NCBI RefSeq assembly: GCF_018555685.1
Contig: NZ_JAFLWW010000011.1
Span: forward strand, 124,001-188,000
Reading direction: 5' to 3'
Source: Aminobacter anthyllidis
GTDB lineage: Bacteria > Pseudomonadota > Alphaproteobacteria > Rhizobiales > Rhizobiaceae
Length of the DNA stretch: 64,000 bases
Below, piece after piece: positions 1-8,786 of the stretch (position 1 is its first letter; each line of letters begins with the position of its first letter). The notes beneath the pieces are model-generated. The model made no database searches, was not told the origin of the DNA, and saw only the letters and a program-made list of their open reading frames with translations. The translations under genes and the position numbers were made by a program.

Positions 1-416
1 AGGCCCGCCGGGAGGGTTCGCGGCAGGCCTCACTGATGAAGCGGAGGGTGGTTCTGGACCTTCGCTACGGCACCGCCCAACGGTTCCTGCCGCCCTTTCA
101 GCATCTGCGTCCACAGGCTATCCGGGCCTACTCACGTGACAACGCCGCTCGCGGCAAAATTTGTCGAGCCTACTGAGAAGCCGCTGAAGGCGGTCTTCAA
201 GCGAGCAACTGTCTTCTTTTGGGCCGTATGTCACCGGCGAAAGCGTCTCGACACGCCTCGCAGTTATGGATACGCGGCGCGGCTTCGCAAGTTCGCGAAC
301 GCGCGCATCCACCTCCTTGTCTCCGGTGCTGACGGTCACCTTAATGCTCTCGTAAAAGGCGATGACTCGCTTGCATATCGCCTGTGGGCGGCGACAGGCG
401 CTTTCTCGCCCTCTGC
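1..416. other. Left edge, no confident gene
   Basis: In rhizobial Ti-type tra regions traH commonly follows traB, so a traH fragment was looked for on the minus strand here. The minus-strand frame over 118-420 is open and ends in an Arg/Cys-rich stretch, but it matches no family I recognise and has no clear start. The plus-strand frame over 136-420 is equally unconvincing. Either the conjugation operon ends at traB or the following DNA has decayed. Nothing else is supported. Confidence 0.4.
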
Positions 417-1655
417 TTAAAGGTTGAATGCGACCACGAAGGGAACGCCGAACAACCGGGCCCAGGATGCAGCGTTGGCTTTCTGGATTGCGACAATTGA
501 AGTGCCAGCCGTCCACCAGCCATTGCCGGCGGCGATGACAACTTCCGGCGAATACTGCATCGACTGCAGGATGGGCCAGAAGATGAGCTGCTCGTAGCAG
601 ATCAACACGGCAATCCTTCGACCTCCCAGCTCGGCCACAGGATTAGCAAAGAAGTGCGCCCGCGCTCCTCCGCCCTGATCCGTCCATGCAAGCCAAGGCT
701 GCCACATCGAGACCGGAACCGGCATGCGCTCTCGATAAAGGACGTGAGCACGCTCGGCCGATATTGCGACCATCACATTGTCGTAGCCTTGCGCATCGAC
801 CATTGTCGCTCCAGCGACTACGGAAACATCGCTGCCATCCAGCCCTGCGCGCCAGAGCCGCTCTATAGTAGGGGTCCAGATGCCGAGCGCGCTTTCGGGA
901 AGAATGATGACACGGCTTCCCTCGCGCGCTTTCAGCCGGACCCTTGCGATCAAGTCACTGTGGCGGTCGAGCGAGCCGTCCCGCCCCAAGCTTTGTCCCA
1001 GTTCGAGATCGACGCCCTTCCACCCATTCGGTGGGGCGGGATGCGTCCATGTAGCGGCGGACCAGAACCAGAACGCCCCCAGGGCGATGGCGGCAGCTGG
1101 CCAGAACCGCGATGTCATCATCGCGAGGCCAGCGGCCGCCCCAGAGAGGCCCCACCATCCCCACCCCGGAAACAGAACACCCGCCGCCGTCAACGGATGT
1201 GCCCACCCGATGATGCCGAAGGGCGGCAGCCCCATCAGCACCGCCGCCACCAGATAGCGCACCGACCTCGCACGTCCCCGCTGCCCAGTCCACACCGCCG
1301 CATGCACGCCAATGAAAGAGAACGAAGCGACGATCCAAAGTAACAGGCCGGGCCAGAGATCGGATGCATAGTAGGTGGCAACGCCTTGCGGTAGACCACG
1401 CGAGGCTGCGAGGAAATATCCTAGCGATACCTGAGCCGCATTTAGGCGAGACGGCGACCAGGCCCATAGCGCCGGAAAGGCAAAGGCGAGCGGCAAGGTC
1501 AGCAGATTGCCGCTCCATGCGACACCACCGACTAACACTGCAGCCACTATCAGCGTAACGCCACGCAAAACGTCAGGGATAGAAGGTGGTGATGATCGGA
1601 CTGGCGCGGCCGAGGAGGCCGGCTGCGGGGATCGGCCCGAAGTATCGAGAGTCAT
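417..1655 (-). CDS. traB: Conjugal transfer protein TraB
   Basis: Inner-membrane protein of the rhizobial conjugation system, related to the nitrilase-fold (apolipoprotein N-acyltransferase-like) proteins. The N-terminal half holds several hydrophobic segments, with the family motif SRGLPQGV. The C-terminal half has the nitrilase-like stretches VIILPESALG and VLICYEQLIFWP, whose Glu and Cys fit catalytic positions. The gene follows traF in the traA-traF-traB order. The ATG at 1655 overlaps traF by 83 bp, and its first ~30 residues are low-complexity, so a TTG at 1568, just after the traF stop, is a plausible alternative start. The family is known to boost conjugation, but its exact reaction is not settled. 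Confidence 0.88.
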   Translation of the reverse strand: MTLDTSGRSPQPASSAAPVRSSPPSIPDVLRGVTLIVAAVLVGGVAWSGNLLTLPLAFAFPALWAWSPSRLNAAQVSLGYFLAASRGLPQGVATYYASDLWPGLLLWIVASFSFIGVHAAVWTGQRGRARSVRYLVAAVLMGLPPFGIIGWAHPLTAAGVLFPGWGWWGLSGAAAGLAMMTSRFWPAAAIALGAFWFWSAATWTHPAPPNGWKGVDLELGQSLGRDGSLDRHSDLIARVRLKAREGSRVIILPESALGIWTPTIERLWRAGLDGSDVSVVAGATMVDAQGYDNVMVAISAERAHVLYRERMPVPVSMWQPWLAWTDQGGGARAHFFANPVAELGGRRIAVLICYEQLIFWPILQSMQYSPEVVIAAGNGWWTAGTSIVAIQKANAASWARLFGVPFVVAFNL

Positions 1656-2106
1656 ATGAGTTCGCCATGGATGAGTGGAGGAAGAGGTAGCCGGGCGGCA
1701 CGGTGCCCCCGCCAAAGGCGGTAATTGCCCTACCCTGGCCGTCCTTGTGACGGATGCGCGATGCAGCAAGCGGCCTGCCATCGATGATCACATCCTCGCC
1801 GATCCGGACGCGCTGGCCAGGAACGGCCACGATGGTCTTGAGCAGCGGCGCCAGGCCGCCGGGGCAAAGGCCGCGGCGTAGATAGCCACGATCGAACGCA
1901 TCCTTGAACACCCCTGCGGCCGGAAGGCAGATGAAGACCACGTCTCCAATGGACACAGGGCGTTCCATCGCCTCGATGCGCCAGAGACCGATTGCCGCGC
2001 TCGAAGTCAGGTTGACCCTGTAGCCCCCTATCCAACCGATCATGGCAAGCGCTGCCGTGCCTACTGCGGCAATGCCGAGAACGGTTGTGATGCGCCTGCG
2101 CCTCAT
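1573..2106 (-). CDS. traF: Conjugal transfer peptidase TraF
   Basis: S26 signal-peptidase-like protein of the conjugation system, thought to process the pilin or other secreted transfer components at the inner membrane. After MRRRR comes one membrane segment (about residues 7-27), then TSSAAIGLW with the candidate nucleophile Ser and, about 60 residues on, LKTIVAVPGQRV with the general-base Lys. The end, NSYDSRYFGPIP, is typical of family box E. At 177 residues it is a usual TraF length. The ATG shares the ATGA overlap with the traA stop, so translation is probably coupled to traA. Confidence 0.93.
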   Translation of the reverse strand: MRRRRITTVLGIAAVGTAALAMIGWIGGYRVNLTSSAAIGLWRIEAMERPVSIGDVVFICLPAAGVFKDAFDRGYLRRGLCPGGLAPLLKTIVAVPGQRVRIGEDVIIDGRPLAASRIRHKDGQGRAITAFGGGTVPPGYLFLHSSMANSYDSRYFGPIPAAGLLGRASPIITTFYP

Positions 2107-5100
2107 TGTTTCCACGCCATGCTCTGGCGCTGCGCCATCCGTAACTGCTCGGTCTGCTTCAATGTCTGCGTGGTACGCGCATAGGCAGCGATCTGTTGGG
2201 CCGCGCGCATCACCGGCCAGGCCTGACGCAGCTTCTCGCGCTCGAGAGGTCGAAGGCCCTCGGCGGCCTTGTCGAAGAGCGTGCCCGATGCCTCCCTGGC
2301 TGCGTTGGTAAGCAAGCTCCGCTCGCCGAACCGTTCGGTGACGGCGCGGTTGAAGTTGTCGATCTCAAGCTTCACCTCGCGGTTGTCGAGGATATGGGCG
2401 AGAGCAGCTGGAAGATCGTTGCGATCGATGGCCTCGCGGATCTTTTCAAGCGCCGACCTCGCATTCGGTGACAGCGCCGGGATGTCGATCGAAGCTCGAT
2501 GACGCAGCGCCTGCTCCTCGGTCCCGATCCTTTCGGCAGCAACCTGGCGCAGCTTGAGATAACGCTCGATGTCGCGCTTCAGCGCCGGCACATTGACCTC
2601 GGCAACACGACGCGCCTCCTTGTCGGCTTTTGACGCGAGAAGGCCCGTCCGCCCCTTCAGTGCTCCGATCGATGCCGGCTCGCCGACCAGCCGATCGAGC
2701 GTCTGTCGCGCCGCCTTGGGGTCTGTGAGAAGCACATTGAAGTCCATCACCCGGAAGGCGGCCTCCGCATTGGCGAAGACGTAGCGAAAGCGCGTCGACA
2801 TCTCCTCCCACAGCTTTGCCAGAGCCGGATCGGCCAGCAGCTTCTCCTCGACGACGTCGGCCAGCGATTGGGCAAACACCTTGGTGCCGGCGACCATCGG
2901 TTCGGCCTCTTTCCAGGTTTGTATTGAGGGGCGCTGGAACAGGCCGAGGCGCTCGGGGCTGGTACGTAATCGCTGCGCCAGATTGGCAAGCCTTTGCCTT
3001 TGGCGCAGCATCCAGTCGAGCCGGTCACGAACCAGCGTGCGGGCAACACGCGATATGCGCAGCCCACGGTTTTCGGCAAAGCGCAGTGCCTGCCGGTAGA
3101 GTGTGCCGCGCTCGTAATCGAGCGTGGTTTCCTTGGCATTCGTTCGCGACAGAATGTGATTGAGCCCTCCAACCTTGGCGAAGGAGCGCCGCCCGTAATA
3201 GAGCGCCATGTCCTCGCGGTGCCGGGTCATTGCGACATAGGCCAGATGCCGATCCACCGAGAGAGAGGCCAGCACCTTGACCCGGTCGACGGTCGCGCCT
3301 TGCGACTTGTGGATCGTGGTCGCATAGCCATGATCGATGTTGGGGTAGAAGCGTTGCTCGACTGTGACCAGCCGGCGATGTTCACCCTCGCCGATACCCG
3401 CAACGATCCTGTTTGGTGCGGCTTCGACGACACCGCCGATCATGCCGTTCTTCACCCCGAGCGAAGTCTCGTTTTTGAGGAAGACGATCTGGTCGTCAGC
3501 GTCGAACTGACGAAGACCGTCTTCGGTGCGGAAGGCATGTCCCTCGCCGACAATCCCGCGCTCGACGAGCTTGTCGCGCGCCAGGCGATTGAGCTCGCGC
3601 ACGTCGCGGCGAAGATGCGCTAGGATCAGTGTTGTCTTCGTGGGATCGTAGTCGCTGTTCCAGTCGGCAATCAGGCTGGCGATCGCCTGTGCCTTGAGCT
3701 CTGACCCACATACCCTGCCGTGCTCGCCATAAGCCCCGAGCGCCTTTGCGACGCGGCCGCGCGCCAGGTCGAGCGAAGCGGCTCTCATCCACTCTTCGCG
3801 CTGGCGGTAGATGGTCTCGAGTTCAGCGTAGCCGATGCGGTCAACGATCGCCCGAAACGCAGCACCTGCTTCAATCGGCTGGAGTTGCTCGGGATCACCC
3901 ACCAGCACAAGCTTTGCGCCGGCCATGGTTGCCGCTTCGACGACCAGTGCCATCTGCTTTGAGGCAACCATGCCGGCCTCGTCGACAACAAACACCGTGC
4001 TTTTGTCGAGCATGTCCCTGCCCTGTTTCCAGCGCAGCTCCCACGACGCCAGCGTGCGGCTGACGATGCCTGCTTCCTTCTCGAGCCCCTCCGCTGCCTT
4101 GCCGGCAAGGGCAGCACCGACAACACGATAACCGGCCAGTTCCCACGCCTCGCGTGCTGCCTTCATCATCGTGGTCTTGCCTGCCCCGGCGCGACCGACG
4201 ACAGCTGCGATCCGCGCCTTGTCCACGACATGCTCAATGGCGACACGCTGTTCCTGCGACAGCTGCGAATGACGCGAAAGCACGCTGTCCAGCACTTCAT
4301 CTCGAACGCCATGTGTTGTGCGCTGTGACAGCCACAGCGATTGCTTCGCCATCTTGGCTTCGATGCGGATCAGCTCGCGCGTCGTGTAGCGGGAATGGAT
4401 CCTCGCTCCCGTCGCAAGGTCAATGCCCTCGCGCTCGATACGCAATGCCTCAGGGCTGTGCAGAATGCGCACCATCAGCTGCTGGAACGTGCCGGCATCG
4501 TCGACATAACGATGCAGGATCTTTGCGATGTCGCGTTCGTCGAAGACGCTTCTTTCCGACGAAACGATATCGAGCACGATCTCGGGCCGCTTCAGGATCC
4601 GGTTCGCATTCTCCTGGCGCCGTGCCTCGAGCAAATCGATCCGCTCGAGCGACATCTCATGGCCTTCACGCGCTGACTTGCGCTGGATCGCCTTGGCGCC
4701 GACCCCGATATGGGTGGTTGGGACGAGATCGATGCCGCGCTCGGCATAAGAGCGGCCATCAACGCGCAGGTCGATCCCGCCAAGTGCCAGATGCTGGTTC
4801 TGGATCTCGAACCAGGCATTGCGAAGGGCAGTGAAGTCGTCCATCCCGCCGGCCCAAAGCTCATAGACGATCTTGCCGGCGGCGTTACGCAAGACCTCGC
4901 CATTCTCACCGATGACAGCAACCTTCTTGGACCCAAACCCGTCCTCGGTCAGCGGCCGCAGTGTCATCATCAGATGGACATGCGGATTACCTGGCGCATC
5001 ATGATAGACCCAGTCCGCAACCATGCCCTTGGCGAGGATGTGTCGTTCGACGAAATCGCGGACGAGGGCGATGTTCTGCTCTGCCTTAAGCTCCAGCGGC

Positions 5101-5405
5101 AAGGCAATGGTGATGTCTTTGGCAAGCTGGGCGTCCGAGCGTTTCTCAAACGCCTCGACCTTGTTCCAGAAGACTTCCGCAGCACCCGCCACCGAGCGGT
5201 CGGCAATCAGGCTGCGCAGCCATAGCGGTGCATCGGGCGGCACCAAAAACGCCTCATGGAGCAGCCCCTGCTTGCGTGTGTAATCGACCGAGCGCGCTTC
5301 GCGTTCGTACTCCATCTTCGCGCAATGGCGGTAGGCGGCAGACAGCACCGCGCTGCGGCCGTCACCGCGGCTGACAATGCTGACGGAAAAATGCGGGACG
5401 GCCAC
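2103..5405 (-). CDS. traA: Conjugative relaxase/helicase TraA
   Basis: Nicks oriT and unwinds the transferred strand. The N-terminal MobA/MobL relaxase domain has the SAAYRHCAKMEYE region and the metal-binding NPHVHLMM motif. The central RecD-like/TraI helicase domain has Walker A GRAGAGKTT, DEAGMV and GDPEQLQPIEAG, followed by the ATTIHKSQGAT and AYVAMTRHRED helicase motifs. The GTG at 5405 was chosen because VPHFSVSIV is the conserved N-terminus and it gives 1100 residues, the length of Ti-plasmid TraA; the open frame continues upstream only over oriT. It is the first gene of the leftward operon and diverges from traC across oriT. Confidence 0.95.
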   Translation of the reverse strand: MAVPHFSVSIVSRGDGRSAVLSAAYRHCAKMEYEREARSVDYTRKQGLLHEAFLVPPDAPLWLRSLIADRSVAGAAEVFWNKVEAFEKRSDAQLAKDITIALPLELKAEQNIALVRDFVERHILAKGMVADWVYHDAPGNPHVHLMMTLRPLTEDGFGSKKVAVIGENGEVLRNAAGKIVYELWAGGMDDFTALRNAWFEIQNQHLALGGIDLRVDGRSYAERGIDLVPTTHIGVGAKAIQRKSAREGHEMSLERIDLLEARRQENANRILKRPEIVLDIVSSERSVFDERDIAKILHRYVDDAGTFQQLMVRILHSPEALRIEREGIDLATGARIHSRYTTRELIRIEAKMAKQSLWLSQRTTHGVRDEVLDSVLSRHSQLSQEQRVAIEHVVDKARIAAVVGRAGAGKTTMMKAAREAWELAGYRVVGAALAGKAAEGLEKEAGIVSRTLASWELRWKQGRDMLDKSTVFVVDEAGMVASKQMALVVEAATMAGAKLVLVGDPEQLQPIEAGAAFRAIVDRIGYAELETIYRQREEWMRAASLDLARGRVAKALGAYGEHGRVCGSELKAQAIASLIADWNSDYDPTKTTLILAHLRRDVRELNRLARDKLVERGIVGEGHAFRTEDGLRQFDADDQIVFLKNETSLGVKNGMIGGVVEAAPNRIVAGIGEGEHRRLVTVEQRFYPNIDHGYATTIHKSQGATVDRVKVLASLSVDRHLAYVAMTRHREDMALYYGRRSFAKVGGLNHILSRTNAKETTLDYERGTLYRQALRFAENRGLRISRVARTLVRDRLDWMLRQRQRLANLAQRLRTSPERLGLFQRPSIQTWKEAEPMVAGTKVFAQSLADVVEEKLLADPALAKLWEEMSTRFRYVFANAEAAFRVMDFNVLLTDPKAARQTLDRLVGEPASIGALKGRTGLLASKADKEARRVAEVNVPALKRDIERYLKLRQVAAERIGTEEQALRHRASIDIPALSPNARSALEKIREAIDRNDLPAALAHILDNREVKLEIDNFNRAVTERFGERSLLTNAAREASGTLFDKAAEGLRPLEREKLRQAWPVMRAAQQIAAYARTTQTLKQTEQLRMAQRQSMAWKQ

Positions 5406-5480
5406 GGCAGAGATTGCTCCTGGATAGCGAACGGACACTCGGGCGTTCGTCAGGAGCGGCTGCTGGGCAGGCCGTTGAGC

Positions 5481-5520
5481 AAGGCGTCGCGTCAGCGACG
5501 TATAATTGCGCCCTTGGCCG
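5481..5520. other. oriT: oriT, RSF1010/Ti-type nick region
   Basis: The origin of transfer lies between the divergent traA and traC. A 6-bp inverted repeat, CGTCGC (5485-5490) and GCGACG (5495-5500) around GTCA, is followed directly by TATAATTGCGCCCTTGG (5501-5517). That run closely resembles the TAAGTGCGCCCT nick region shared by RSF1010 and Ti-type oriT sequences, which TraA-like relaxases cleave. Position, hairpin and nick-like run agree. The cleaved base has not been shown here. Confidence 0.88.
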
Positions 5521-5659
5521 CTTCTTTCGAACGGCGGGATCATCGTCGACAGTGTCGGCACAGCCGACTGCACAATAAACGGGGATGTGCTTCGCACCCT
5601 CCCCGTCGATCCTCGTCTGGCGTTTTGCTCAATCCAGAACAAGGGAAGAGGCTATCAGA

Positions 5660-5947
5660 ATGAAAAGGCCGTCATCGAAGATCAGGGAAGAGATCGCCCG
5701 CCTGCAGGAGCAATTGAGACAAGCAGAAACGCGCGAGGCAGAGCGCATTGGCCGGATCGCACTCAGGGCCGGGCTTGGTGAGATCGAGACCGAAGAAGGC
5801 GAGTTGCTGGCGGGACTAGAGGAATTGGCCGGGAGGTTTCGCCAAGACAACGAAAGATCACACGGAAGAAAGGCGGCCAGCGCCATCAGGTCGGACCGCA
5901 CGTCGGTCACGGCTGGCCCGGCTGCGGGCGGCAATGATGAGGCTTGA
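5660..5947 (+). CDS. traC: Conjugal transfer protein TraC
   Basis: Small (95 aa) relaxosome accessory protein of the rhizobial traCDG operon. The N-terminus MKRPSSKIREEIARLQEQL and the following AERIGRIALRAGLGEIE are the family hallmarks, with heptad-like charge spacing indicating a short coiled coil. The ATG at 5660 was chosen over an upstream in-frame start because it gives this conserved N-terminus and is preceded by a GGGAAGAGG Shine-Dalgarno-like run. It is first in the rightward operon next to oriT. Its molecular role is known only from family context. Confidence 0.88.
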   Translation: MKRPSSKIREEIARLQEQLRQAETREAERIGRIALRAGLGEIETEEGELLAGLEELAGRFRQDNERSHGRKAASAIRSDRTSVTAGPAAGGNDEA

Positions 5948-5951
5948 GCGC

Positions 5952-6119
5952 ATGTCGCGAGTGCCCAGTTCGGAAGCCAGCAAGAAGGACATATGAGACA
6001 AGATCGAAATGGGCCGCCTTGGCCTGCTGCTCGATGCACGACGGCTGAACAAATACAAAACCGAGCGATCCAGGATCGAGAAGATTGTCGCGGAGGCATC
6101 CGGCCATGACAGCGAATAG
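5952..6119 (+). pseudogene. traD: TraD-like gene with internal stop
   Basis: Between traC and traG, where traD belongs, an ATG at 5952 opens MSRVPSSEASKKDI and then meets TGA at 5994-5996. The same frame continues for 40 codons as DKIEMGRLGLLLDARRLNKY and ends at 6119, overlapping the traG start. Similarity to the TraD core (KIE-G-L-LLDA) and the perfect position indicate a traD with one nonsense codon, possibly CGA to TGA. A sequencing error or restart at the internal ATG (codon 20) cannot be excluded. If intact it would be a 55-residue relaxosome accessory protein. Confidence 0.72.
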
Positions 6120-8022
6120 GCTTTTGCTTGCCACCGTGCCCGCAACACTGATGGTCGTTACGCTGTTCGGCGCCAACGGCGCCGAACAGCGGCTGACTGC
6201 GCTCGCAACAAACGGCGACGTGCGTCTGATGCTCGGCCGTATCGGGCCAGCCTTGCCCTATGTCTTGTCGGGAACTGTTGGCGTCTTCTTTCTCTTCGCA
6301 GCAGCAGGTGCCGTACACGTCAAAGCCGCCGGCTGGAGCGTTGCGACGGGAAGTGCGGTGGCAGTTTTCATGGCCGCAGCCCGCGAGGCGATCAGGCTTT
6401 CCGCTCTCTCGGCAGCCGGACACTCAGTACTATCGTTGGCCGATCCCGCCGCCATGTTTGGCGCGCTCATGGCCCTGCTCACAGGCTTCTTTGCGCTTCG
6501 TGTCGCCGTCAAAGGCAACAGCGCATTCCTGAGAGGCTCCCCACTCCGCATTCGCGGTAAACGGGCAGTACATGGCGAAGCCGAATGGATGAGCATGCGG
6601 GACGCCCAACGGCTCTTTCCGGATACTGGCGGGATCGTCGTTGGAGAGCGCTATCGCGTCGATCGTGACAGCGTGTCGGCAATGGCATTTCGCGCCCAAA
6701 GTAAGGAGAGTTGGGGCGCAGGTGGGCGTTCACCACTGCTCTGCTTCGATGGATCCTTCGGTTCGGGTCACGGCATCGCCTTTGCCGGTTCCGGCGGCTT
6801 CAAAACCACTTCGGTAACAATCCCCACCGCACTCAAATGGGATGGCGGCCTGGTAGTACTTGATCCGTCATTGGAGGTTGCGCCGATGGTGATAGAACAT
6901 CGCCGCAAAGCCGGCCGCAATGTCGTCGTGCTCGATCCCGCCAACTCCGCTACTGGCTTCAACGCCCTCGACTGGATCGGTCGATTTGGAGCTACGAAAG
7001 AAGAGGACATTGTCGCGGTCGCGACCTGGGTCATGACCGACAATCGGCGACAACCCTCCGCGCGAGACGACTTTTTCCGCGCCTCCGCCCTGCAGCTTCT
7101 CACCGCGCTGATTGCCGATGTCTGTCTGTCGGGACATACAGGACCAAGAGACCAGACCCTTAGGCAGGTGCGCATCAACCTTTCCGAGCCCGAGCCGAAA
7201 CTGCGAGAACGTCTCACACAAATCCATCAGCAGTCAGCATCCGGTTTTGTGAAGGAGAACGTTGCCGTATTCGTGAACATGACCCCGGAGACATTTTCCG
7301 GGGTTTACGCCAATGCCGTGAAGGAAACTCACTGGCTCTCCTATCCGAACTATGCGGCGCTGGTCTCAGGCGATGCATTCACAACCGACGACCTGGCAAA
7401 CGGTGGCACCGACCTCTTCATTGCGCTCGACCTCAAGGTTCTGGGTGCGCATCCCGGCCTCGCCCGTGTCATCATCGGCGCACTTATGAATGCGATCTAC
7501 AATCGAAAAGGAAATGTCGCATCAAAGACGCTGTTCATGCTCGATGAGGTCGCCCGGCTCGGTTATCTCAGCATACTCGAAACAGCACGCGATGCCGGGC
7601 GCAAATACGGCCTGACGCTTATGATGATCTTTCAGTCTATCGGGCAGATGCGCGAGGCCTATGGCGGTCGGGATGCTACGAGCAAATGGTTCGAGAGCGC
7701 GTCGTGGATCAGCTTCGCGGCGATCAACGATCCAGATACTGCCGACTATATCTCACGGCGCTGCGGCGACACTACTGTCGAAGTTGACCAGGTGAGCCGC
7801 ACCAGCCAGACGTCAGGATCGTCGCGATCACGATCAAAGCACCTATACCGACGCCCCCTGATCCTACCGGACGAGGTCATGCGCATGCGCTCGGATGAGC
7901 AGATCATTTTTACCGCTGGCAATTTGCCGCTCCGATGCGGACGCGCTGTCTGGTTCCGGCGTGATGACATGACGGCTTGCGTCGACAGAAACAGATACCA
8001 TTGGAGAGAAGACGAAGCATGA
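6106..8022 (+). CDS. traG: Type IV coupling protein TraG
   Basis: VirD4-family ATPase that links the relaxosome to the mating-pair channel at the inner membrane. N-terminal hydrophobic segments lie within residues 1-135, followed by Walker A in FAGSGGFKTTS, then LVVLDPS, and Walker B in TLFMLDEVARLG. The C-terminus, RCGRAVWFRRDD, is family-typical. The 638-residue length matches Ti TraG. The ATG at 6106 has GGAGG nine bases upstream and overlaps the traD frame by 14 bp. No trb mating-pair genes are in the window, so transfer would need them from elsewhere. Confidence 0.95.
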   Translation: MTANRLLLATVPATLMVVTLFGANGAEQRLTALATNGDVRLMLGRIGPALPYVLSGTVGVFFLFAAAGAVHVKAAGWSVATGSAVAVFMAAAREAIRLSALSAAGHSVLSLADPAAMFGALMALLTGFFALRVAVKGNSAFLRGSPLRIRGKRAVHGEAEWMSMRDAQRLFPDTGGIVVGERYRVDRDSVSAMAFRAQSKESWGAGGRSPLLCFDGSFGSGHGIAFAGSGGFKTTSVTIPTALKWDGGLVVLDPSLEVAPMVIEHRRKAGRNVVVLDPANSATGFNALDWIGRFGATKEEDIVAVATWVMTDNRRQPSARDDFFRASALQLLTALIADVCLSGHTGPRDQTLRQVRINLSEPEPKLRERLTQIHQQSASGFVKENVAVFVNMTPETFSGVYANAVKETHWLSYPNYAALVSGDAFTTDDLANGGTDLFIALDLKVLGAHPGLARVIIGALMNAIYNRKGNVASKTLFMLDEVARLGYLSILETARDAGRKYGLTLMMIFQSIGQMREAYGGRDATSKWFESASWISFAAINDPDTADYISRRCGDTTVEVDQVSRTSQTSGSSRSRSKHLYRRPLILPDEVMRMRSDEQIIFTAGNLPLRCGRAVWFRRDDMTACVDRNRYHWREDEA

Positions 8023-8255
8023 GCGAGTGACTGTTCGCCATCACTGGGGAACTTACACATGCGCGAGTGTCCACTCCAATTGCGCTCTTGTCGAATGGTT
8101 CGAACACAGTGCTCATGATCCCTAAGGTAGTGGTGCACGGACACAGTGGCCCGCATTATCGACTGCAAACGCATTACCGTAGTGAATCGATCATGGCGGA
8201 TCGATTCAAACATGTTGTTAGACCTGACGCGTGTTCGCAGAGAGACTCTATCTCT

Positions 8256-8531
8256 ATGGGCATCACCTCAGACGACATTCATCTGCACCGCATCGACCCG
8301 GCCCTGAACATGCGCCGGTTCTACAGCCTGACGCTCCAGCCGACGTTGTTTGGCGGCCTGTCGGTCATTCGAAACTGGGGGCGAATTGGCACCAACGGAC
8401 AAGCCATGATCGAAACCTTCGATGGACCCGACGAGGCTCATAGAGCCCTGAGACGTCTGGAAACGATGAAGAAGCGACGGGGATACTGGGATCCAAGTGC
8501 CGCGAGAACGCGCAGCAGTTGCACAAGGTGA
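8256..8531 (+). CDS. WGR domain protein
   Basis: A 91-residue protein that is essentially a single WGR domain, a nucleic-acid-binding fold also found in PARPs and MolR-type regulators. It shows the signature RRFYSLTLQPTLFGG followed by IRNWGRIGTNGQ and the usual C-terminal Ala/Arg-rich helix. Single-domain WGR proteins are frequent on rhizobial plasmids; their function is unknown. The ATG at 8256 gives the conserved start; the open frame runs upstream to 8067, but that part has no family resemblance and no ribosome site. Confidence 0.8.
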   Translation: MGITSDDIHLHRIDPALNMRRFYSLTLQPTLFGGLSVIRNWGRIGTNGQAMIETFDGPDEAHRALRRLETMKKRRGYWDPSAARTRSSCTR

Positions 8532-8786
8532 AACAGACTGCGGCTTCGCAAGCCGTTGCGAGGAGGTCCACGCCGATCCTCAGCGCCTTGACACGCCGCG
8601 TTTTGCCGCGACCTCAAGCCTGGAAAAGGTCGCGGCCGGACATGCATTACCGGCTCGCGCGGATACGCACGAACCCTTGCGAAGCTCCTCAGTACGCTGC
8701 GTCGGTGGAAGGCGATAAGGTTGGGAGGCTTGCCGCTCGTATCTTTGTCCATGAGAACCAGGCCCACGCCGCCCAGCAGAGCTCCG

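Noticed and set aside
5585-5600. GTGC-TTC-GCAC near traC as a tra-box (TraR site)
   Set aside because: A TraR box needs an 18-bp palindrome with a six-base centre; this one has three bases and no flanking symmetry, and no traR is present.
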